A stretch of 10,747 nt of DNA from Pseudomonadota bacterium (lineage in GTDB: Bacteria > Desulfobacterota > Desulfobulbia > Desulfobulbales > JAGXFP01). The stretch lies in assembly GCA_030673265.1 (NCBI GenBank), contig DAOVJK010000081.1:1-10747 (forward strand). The letters run 5' to 3'. Below are positions 6,728 through 10,747 of the stretch, in pieces (within the stretch, counting starts at the first letter, position 1; every line of letters begins with the position of its first letter). Under the pieces are notes generated by a model. It did not search any database. It saw only the letters and a list, made by a program, of their open reading frames with translations, and was not told where the DNA came from. A program made the position numbers and the translations under genes.

Positions 6728-8804
6728 GGAAACCTTCGGACTTTTCGATCGGTTTGGAGATATTCAGCCAATCGGCATTGGTGAACAAGGACTTTACCAT
6801 GAAGGAACACGCTATCTCAGCTCCTTTGAGTTAACTGTCAATCAAAGGCGGCCTCTGTTACTTAACTCGTCGGTTGCCAAGGATAATGTATTACTGGCAG
6901 TAGACTTGACTACCCCGGATTTATATCAGGACAGCGAGCTTAGTATCCAGAAATGTTCGGTTCACATTTTCCGTTCCAAGTTGCTCAGGGATGGAGTCTG
7001 TCATGAGCATATACGAGTTAATAATTTCGGTCGCAAGCCAGTGGAACTGGTCCTGGATTTTCTGTTCGATGCCGATTTTGCAGATATCTTTGAAGTGCGA
7101 GGCGCCACCAGAGAACGGAATGGGCAGAAATATCCCGCTGAATATACTGATGATACCGTAATCCTTAGTTATCGTGGATTGGATGATGTGAATCGGCGGA
7201 CTCATATTCGCTTAATCCCGGCACCAGATAAAATGGAGGCAAACAGGGCAAGTTATTCATTATTGCTACCCGTCCAACAAGAGAAGGAAATATTTATTGA
7301 GATTAACTGTCAGTTCAATAACGTGGTTTTTCCACGCCAGGAGTATCTGGCCGCACTAAGCGAAAACAAGAATAACGGAGCCCTTGCCAAGGCTGAAACA
7401 GCATCTGTTCATACCGATAATGAGCAATTTAATGACTGGCTGAATCGCTCAGCTACTGACCTGCAGATGCTAACGACCAGGACAGAACACGGGAGGTATC
7501 CTTACGCCGGGGTTCCCTGGTTTAGCACCCCGTTTGGCAGGGATGGTATCATTACGGCCTTGCAGTGTCTCTGGGTTGACCCCGGGCTGGCACGAGGCGT
7601 ACTTGGTTTTTTGGCGGAAAATCAAGCCAAAGAAGTAGATGCGGAGCAAGACGCTGAACCGGGCAAGATTCTCCATGAAACCCGAAAAGGAGAGATGGCT
7701 GCTCTCGGAGAGATTCCATTCAAGTATTATTATGGCAGTGTTGATGCGACACCGCTTTTTATCATCCTTGCCGGGGCCTATTTCCAGCGAACCGGTGATA
7801 GGACTTTCATTGAGCGTATTTGGCCCAATATCAAAATGGCGCTTGCCTGGCTTGATGAGTACGGTGATGTGGATGGTGATTTTTTCGTTGAATATTCACG
7901 CCACAGCAGTAATGGCATTATTCAACAGGGCTGGAAGGACTCTAATAATTCGGTTTTCCATCAAGACGGCAATCTTGCCCAAGGGCCTATCGCCTTGTGT
8001 GAGGTTCAGGGGTATGCGTATAAAGCCAAAAAGGTCGGGGCCGAACTTGGCTCCTTGTTTGGCGAAAAAGAGCTGGCTGGAAAACTTAACCTGCAGGCCG
8101 AGAGCCTAAAGAAAAATTTTAATGAAGCATTCTGGTGCGATGAGATAGATACCTTCGCACTTGCCCTGGATGGCAAAAAAAATCCGTGCCGGGTGCGGTC
8201 ATCCAATGCCGGCCATGTCTTATTTAGCGAAATCGCAACTCAGGAATATGCGAGACGAGCTGCCAAAACTATCCTGAACCAGGATTCTTTTTCCGGATGG
8301 GGGGTTCGGACGATCCCCACAATTGAAAATCGCTATAATCCAATGTCATATCATAATGGTTCGGTCTGGCCCCATGACAACAGTATTATCGCCATGGGCT
8401 TGGCCAATTATGGATTCAAGGATGAGGCAATCAAAATTCTTACTGGTCTTTTTAATGCCGCCATCATGTTTGATCTACATCGGTTGCCGGAGCTATTTTG
8501 CGGCTTTGCCAAGCTTCCCGGGCAGGCCCCAACATCATACCCGGTTGCCTGCTCTCCCCAAGCCTGGGCAAGCGGCACAGTATATTATCTGCTTCAAGCT
8601 TGTCTTGGCCTTACTTTTTCAGTAGAAAAGCCACAATTGACGTTTTCATATCCACAATTACCGGATTATATCGACTTTGTTCGTATCTCAAACCTACGAG
8701 TTGGAAACGGCGTAATTGATCTAGCTCTGCGCAGGCATACCCTTGATGTTGGTATTAATGTGGTTCGTAAGGAAGGTGATATTGACATAGCCGTAATTGT
8801 TTAA
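6639..8804 (+). CDS. amylo-alpha-1,6-glucosidase / glycogen-debranching-type glycoside hydrolase
   Basis: At 721 residues, this is a cytoplasmic hydrolase predicted to cleave alpha-1,6-linked glucosyl units in glycogen-like or shorter alpha-glucans. The N-terminal beta-rich domain (about 1-230) carries the family pattern TFGLFDRFGDIQPIGIGEQG then LYHEGTRYLSSFEL (32-65). The C-terminal (alpha/alpha)6 barrel (about 262-660) shows PWFSTPFGRDGIITAL (293-308), ILHETRKGEMA (344-354), YYGSVDATPLFI (364-375), GWKDSNNSVFHQDG (431-444), SNAGHVLFS (522-530) and RYNPMSYHNGSVWPHDNSII (565-584). These are the glucoamylase-like barrel motifs of this family, including acidic residues likely to be catalytic. 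Start ATG 6639 is well supported by GGAG at 6626-6629 and by conserved-looking sequence from residue 4 on. It is probably translationally coupled to the glycosyltransferase. No glgA, glgB or glgC is nearby, so the substrate may not be classical glycogen. Confidence 0.93.
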   Translation: MEDVIQIKDQWYILATSPRAEDRTRVLKTEETFGLFDRFGDIQPIGIGEQGLYHEGTRYLSSFELTVNQRRPLLLNSSVAKDNVLLAVDLTTPDLYQDSELSIQKCSVHIFRSKLLRDGVCHEHIRVNNFGRKPVELVLDFLFDADFADIFEVRGATRERNGQKYPAEYTDDTVILSYRGLDDVNRRTHIRLIPAPDKMEANRASYSLLLPVQQEKEIFIEINCQFNNVVFPRQEYLAALSENKNNGALAKAETASVHTDNEQFNDWLNRSATDLQMLTTRTEHGRYPYAGVPWFSTPFGRDGIITALQCLWVDPGLARGVLGFLAENQAKEVDAEQDAEPGKILHETRKGEMAALGEIPFKYYYGSVDATPLFIILAGAYFQRTGDRTFIERIWPNIKMALAWLDEYGDVDGDFFVEYSRHSSNGIIQQGWKDSNNSVFHQDGNLAQGPIALCEVQGYAYKAKKVGAELGSLFGEKELAGKLNLQAESLKKNFNEAFWCDEIDTFALALDGKKNPCRVRSSNAGHVLFSEIATQEYARRAAKTILNQDSFSGWGVRTIPTIENRYNPMSYHNGSVWPHDNSIIAMGLANYGFKDEAIKILTGLFNAAIMFDLHRLPELFCGFAKLPGQAPTSYPVACSPQAWASGTVYYLLQACLGLTFSVEKPQLTFSYPQLPDYIDFVRISNLRVGNGVIDLALRRHTLDVGINVVRKEGDIDIAVIV

Positions 8805-8813
8805 TCAAAATGA

Positions 8814-9110
8814 ATGGATGATAGGCAACGATCAAAATGGTCCCAGAAGGTGACAGAGAGCAGCAATGCCCTTGATCTGGAACCAGGTGTGTTCACTATG
8901 GAAGATCCTTCTCAAGTCGCCCGGTCTCTGAAGAGTTCTGCCGAGCGTAGCGACCGAAGGAAGGCGAGTCCTTTTCGCTCAGCAATGTCTATGCTTAACT
9001 TTTATATCAATCGAGCGGGCACCAACTTATCAGACACACAGCGGGAAAGGCTGGAGATGGCAAAGGATGAACTTCGTGAACTCTACGGAAAACCACGACG
9101 ACGGACGTAA
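8814..9110 (+). CDS. DUF3175 family protein
   Basis: This small basic protein of 98 residues starts 9 bases after the debranching-enzyme stop. It matches the DUF3175 pattern as I know it: WSQKVTESSNALDLEPGVFT at about 9-28, then DPSQVARSLKSSAERSDRRK, then SAMSMLNFYINRAGTNLS and a C-terminal helix LEMAKDELRELYG with a basic RRRT end. It has no signal peptide or membrane segment. Function is unknown; these proteins are often found in stress or carbohydrate contexts, which is recollection rather than something seen here. A possible alternative ATG at 8810 is in another frame. It is probably co-transcribed with the two genes upstream. Confidence 0.88.
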   Translation: MDDRQRSKWSQKVTESSNALDLEPGVFTMEDPSQVARSLKSSAERSDRRKASPFRSAMSMLNFYINRAGTNLSDTQRERLEMAKDELRELYGKPRRRT

Positions 9111-9210
9111 GCATCAGCGGATGTGCCGACCAACAAGTTTATGGAGTTGACATAGCACGCCTGCAGATAGGCACTTTAGGGACGAGGAAAGGGCTAATCG
9201 CAAGGGCTAG

Positions 9211-9230
9211 GGCGTGCCGGCAAGCGCGCC
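9211..9230 (+). other. GC-rich stem-loop
   Basis: GGCGTGC (9211-9217) pairs with GCGCGCC (9224-9230) over a six-base loop, seven pairs including one G-U. No T-rich tract follows, so it is not a standard terminator, though it could act as a 3'-end processing or RNA-protecting hairpin for the cassette transcript. The surrounding 9111-9251 holds nothing else recognisable. Confidence 0.35.
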
Positions 9231-9251
9231 ACGCAACTAAGCTCTGGCGTT

Positions 9252-9315
9252 CCAAAACTAAAGATGTCATACCAACATCATAAAAAAACAGCCCCTCTCA
9301 AAATTTAAGATGTCT
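9252..9315 (+). repeat. dispersed repeat, right copy
   Basis: This contains CCAAAACTAAAGAT (9252-9265), an 8-base spacer, AACATCATAA (9274-9283) and an end block at 9298-9314. It also has internal self-similarity: the first 17 bases (9252-9268) and the end block (9298-9314) agree at 14 of 17 positions and both finish AAGATGTC, spaced 46 bases apart. Paired repeats of this kind are a known feature of some insertion-sequence ends, for example in the IS21 family, but the assignment is not provable here. From 9316 to 9461 I see no gene or clear signal. Confidence 0.7.
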
Positions 9316-9461
9316 ACTGTTTATCATAAGTGGAAATAACCCGGTATTTAATCTCTGTGCTGTTGGCTTCTTTGGTGGCTTTTTGTCATGAGAAAGTGTG
9401 TTGACCGGTTGAAAAGATAGGTAAACATGGCGAGTGTGCACCAGGATGGATCTTATCCAAC

Positions 9462-9497
9462 GGGCATGGGGTTCAGGGCTGGAGGCGTTCCATGCCC
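9462..9497 (-). other. inverted repeat spanning the phosphoesterase stop codon
   Basis: GGGCATGG (9462-9469) and CCATGCCC (9490-9497) are exact inverted repeats with a 20-base loop that contains the stop codon of the minus-strand phosphoesterase gene. G-U pairs could lengthen the stem by up to two. There is no T-tract, so a role as terminator is uncertain; it may be a 3'-end hairpin. Confidence 0.3.
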
Positions 9498-10099
9498 CAG
9501 TTCCAGGTCATTAACGGAACTTTATTTGAGAGCGGCAAGATCTGCAGCGCCATTTCAGGAAGGCTCAAGATCGCACAGGTATTGTTTAATTTTGTGCTGC
9601 CGGGGTTTATGACCAGGGTCTTTGCCAGTTTTTCGGCGAACACCTGATGGGTATGGCCGACAATCAATACATCGAATTCGAATTCCGCCAAATATCTGCT
9701 CCAAAGGGTTTTCTGGCCAAGCAGGATTTGGCCATGTTCATCCAGTAATCTGATGCCATGGCCAAGGGGCCGTCGCGGACAACCATGCACTAAATAAAGG
9801 CGTTTGCCTTGGATTGTAAATTCCCGGACAAAAGGCAGTTTCCTGAAAGAATTGGCCAGTCGTTTTTGGCCCTCGCCGCCGGGGTGGTCGAAGGCCCAGA
9901 CATCGTGATTGCCCAGAATTATTTCACACTCGCTTTTAATCAGTAATTCAACGGTTTCCTCTAACTCTGTCCCATATCCGGCAATGTCGCCGGCGCAGAG
10001 AATAATATCCACTTTGTTTTCCCGGAAGATTGCCAGGGCTTCCCGCAGAGGCTCCGGCGTAGCGTGGACGTCACTGATTAAACCGATTTTTGTCGACAT
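9473..10099 (-). CDS. calcineurin-like metallophosphoesterase (YfcE/MJ0936 type)
   Basis: At 208 residues, this is a soluble two-metal phosphoesterase. The metal-binding signature is complete: ISDVH (Asp10, His12), GDIAGYG (Asp38), LGNHD (Asn64, His65), VHG (His105) and GHTH (His149, His151), followed by INPGS at 164-168, as in the YfcE/MJ0936 group of small phosphodiesterases. Substrates in this group are mostly unproven; several hydrolyse model phosphodiesters. The ATG at 10099 is preferred because AGAGGG lies just upstream and the protein then begins directly with the first strand. A TTG at 10156 would add 19 residues with no ribosome binding site. It is transcribed convergently to the glucan cassette and appears single. 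Functional link to neighbours is not evident. Confidence 0.9.
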   Translation of the reverse strand: MSTKIGLISDVHATPEPLREALAIFRENKVDIILCAGDIAGYGTELEETVELLIKSECEIILGNHDVWAFDHPGGEGQKRLANSFRKLPFVREFTIQGKRLYLVHGCPRRPLGHGIRLLDEHGQILLGQKTLWSRYLAEFEFDVLIVGHTHQVFAEKLAKTLVINPGSTKLNNTCAILSLPEMALQILPLSNKVPLMTWNWGMERLQP

Positions 10100-10520
10100 C
10101 TGCCCTCTTTGTTGCTTTGTCCCATATTCACCAGTTTGTTCAAGTAGCAGAGGCAATAATTGAAATGACCGCCTAATTAAGCTGCAACGCTTGAGAGACC
10201 GGCAATCCCCCGCAGTAATGCTTGTCCCCCATCCTTCCTAAGCAGGACGCCAGGGCCAGCGGTACCCGCGTTGGCTTCATGGTTTGTCGCCCTTTGAGAA
10301 AACGATGTGCCAGACCGGCATTCAATTTATTGTAGAATGGCTGAAAACTTTAAGTCAATCGCTTAAAAGGAAGGTTCACCTAAGCGGGCAGTAGCTTGGA
10401 ATTGATGCTATGCTCTCTATAGGTGGCTGCTGCGCTGGATCTCAGGGGATACTCAGCCGGGCAGTGGAGCTGCTACTGACTAAAAATTGAATGAATTATC
10501 AAAAAAAGAGGATAGTAATC
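10100..10520. other. 420-base non-coding region, possible structured leader at its right end
   Basis: No convincing gene is seen on either strand. Around 10388-10478 there are short complementary pieces (CAGTAGC at 10389-10395 against GCTACTG at 10472-10478) that could close a folded leader ahead of the antiporter start, but seven pairs over such a distance is weak evidence. I compared the left half by eye with the cyclic-di-GMP and cobalamin riboswitches and found no adequate match. Confidence 0.3.
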
Positions 10521-10649
10521 ATGGAGTTGTTCCAAATTATTGCCTTGTTACTGACTGTCTCCGCACTGTTCAGTTTCTTGAATTATCGTTTTATTAAATT
10601 GCCGACCACGATCGGTTTGATGGTAATCATGCCTGCTTTAACATCATAA
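10521..10649 (+). pseudogene. truncated 5' end of a CPA1-type Na+/H+ antiporter gene
   Basis: The frame has a strong ribosome binding site (GAGGA, 8 bases before ATG) and encodes 42 residues. The first 36 look like the first membrane helix and following motif of NhaP/CPA1 sodium-proton antiporters: MELFQIIALLLTVSALFSFL, then NYRFIKLPTTIGLMVI. Intact family members continue into further hydrophobic helices and reach several hundred residues. Here the sequence switches after about 10629 to MPALTS and a stop. The remnant therefore keeps its start signals but has lost nearly all of the transporter. Cause is either a genomic rearrangement or a wrong assembly join. Confidence 0.72.
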
Positions 10650-10747
10650 CCCACCAACTTTGAAAGCTCATCCAGGGTGGACCGTGTTTTCATTATTCTG
10701 GCATATGTATCTGCCAGCTGTTGGCCGTAATAACTAGCCGAGTAATA
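10583..10747 (-). pseudogene. Wzz-like polysaccharide chain-length determinant fragment (partial, runs off window)
   Basis: A minus-strand frame enters from the right edge and stops at 10583. Its first 40 or so residues in the window include YYGQQLADTYARIMKTRSTL then DELSKLVGYDV. This resembles the periplasmic helical part of Wzz/Wzc-type capsule and exopolysaccharide co-polymerases, where an 'xxTYAxxxKSRxVLxxVI' pattern is common. From about 10630 down the frame runs antisense through the antiporter remnant, so the last 15 or so residues are probably not native. The protein would lack its C-terminal part. The family call rests on one short pattern, so confidence is limited. Confidence 0.45.

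Noticed and set aside
9110..9283. Plus-strand frame reading through 9110-9283 (contains GVDIARLQIGTLGTRKGLI)
   Set aside because: It has no start codon of its own and no recognisable family, and it ends within the repeat. It could be a gene remnant but cannot be supported.
9909..10163. Plus-strand 84-residue frame opposite the phosphoesterase
   Set aside because: It is antisense to a gene with a complete metallophosphoesterase motif set.
10190..10330. Possible riboswitch (cyclic-di-GMP or cobalamin type) in the gap before the antiporter remnant
   Set aside because: Some pieces such as ACAAACC on the minus strand recall known aptamers, but the required order and spacing of conserved bases is not present, and it would point away from the antiporter.

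Overview
The window looks like chromosomal DNA of a Gram-negative bacterium. Three observations support this: a lipobox-bearing ABC binding protein, an exported flavin-reductase-like protein, and a tRNA-Glu-like relic with a proteobacterial-type sequence. The gene families (SagB-type nitroreductase, GT4 plus glycogen-debranching enzyme, DUF3175) would fit a delta-proteobacterial (Desulfobacterota) genome, but that placement is inference. No rRNA, CRISPR array, intact transposase or integrase is visible.

Left part (1-4965). A divergent pair of units shares a roughly 270-base regulatory gap. On the minus strand is the N-terminal half of an exported SagB/ThcOx-type nitroreductase, cut by the window edge. 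On the plus strand is a tightly overlapping four-gene operon for a complete carbohydrate-type ABC importer, in the order ATPase, binding lipoprotein, permease, permease. Neighbouring reading frames touch or overlap by a few bases.

Middle part (4966-9461). A carbohydrate cassette made of a GT4 glycosyltransferase, an amylo-alpha-1,6-glucosidase/glycogen-debranching-type enzyme and a DUF3175 protein lies between two non-coding stretches that share a repeat. Directly repeated copies of a 55-64 base element sit on both sides (5121-5175 and 9252-9315). An inverted copy of its terminal motif is at 5483-5496, and a 30-base near-perfect palindrome lies inside the left copy. A degenerate tRNA-Glu-like sequence sits just outside the left copy. 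The cassette looks AT-richer than the transporter operon. Together this suggests old mobile-element or island architecture around the glucan genes, with no recombinase left in view. The glycosyltransferase frame overruns the debranching-enzyme start by 89 bases, while an in-frame-alternative stop sits just before that start, hinting at a lost native stop.

Right part (9462-10747). A minus-strand calcineurin-like phosphoesterase is followed by about 420 bases without a gene. Then comes the first 36 codons of a CPA1-type Na+/H+ antiporter with an intact ribosome binding site. Its homology stops abruptly near 10630, where a minus-strand Wzz-like (polysaccharide chain-length) reading frame enters from the window edge. 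This is a rearrangement scar or an assembly join.

Functionally, the importer and the GT4/debranching pair both concern carbohydrates and could be linked (uptake, and build-up or trimming of an alpha-glucan). Nothing in the sequence proves they work together.
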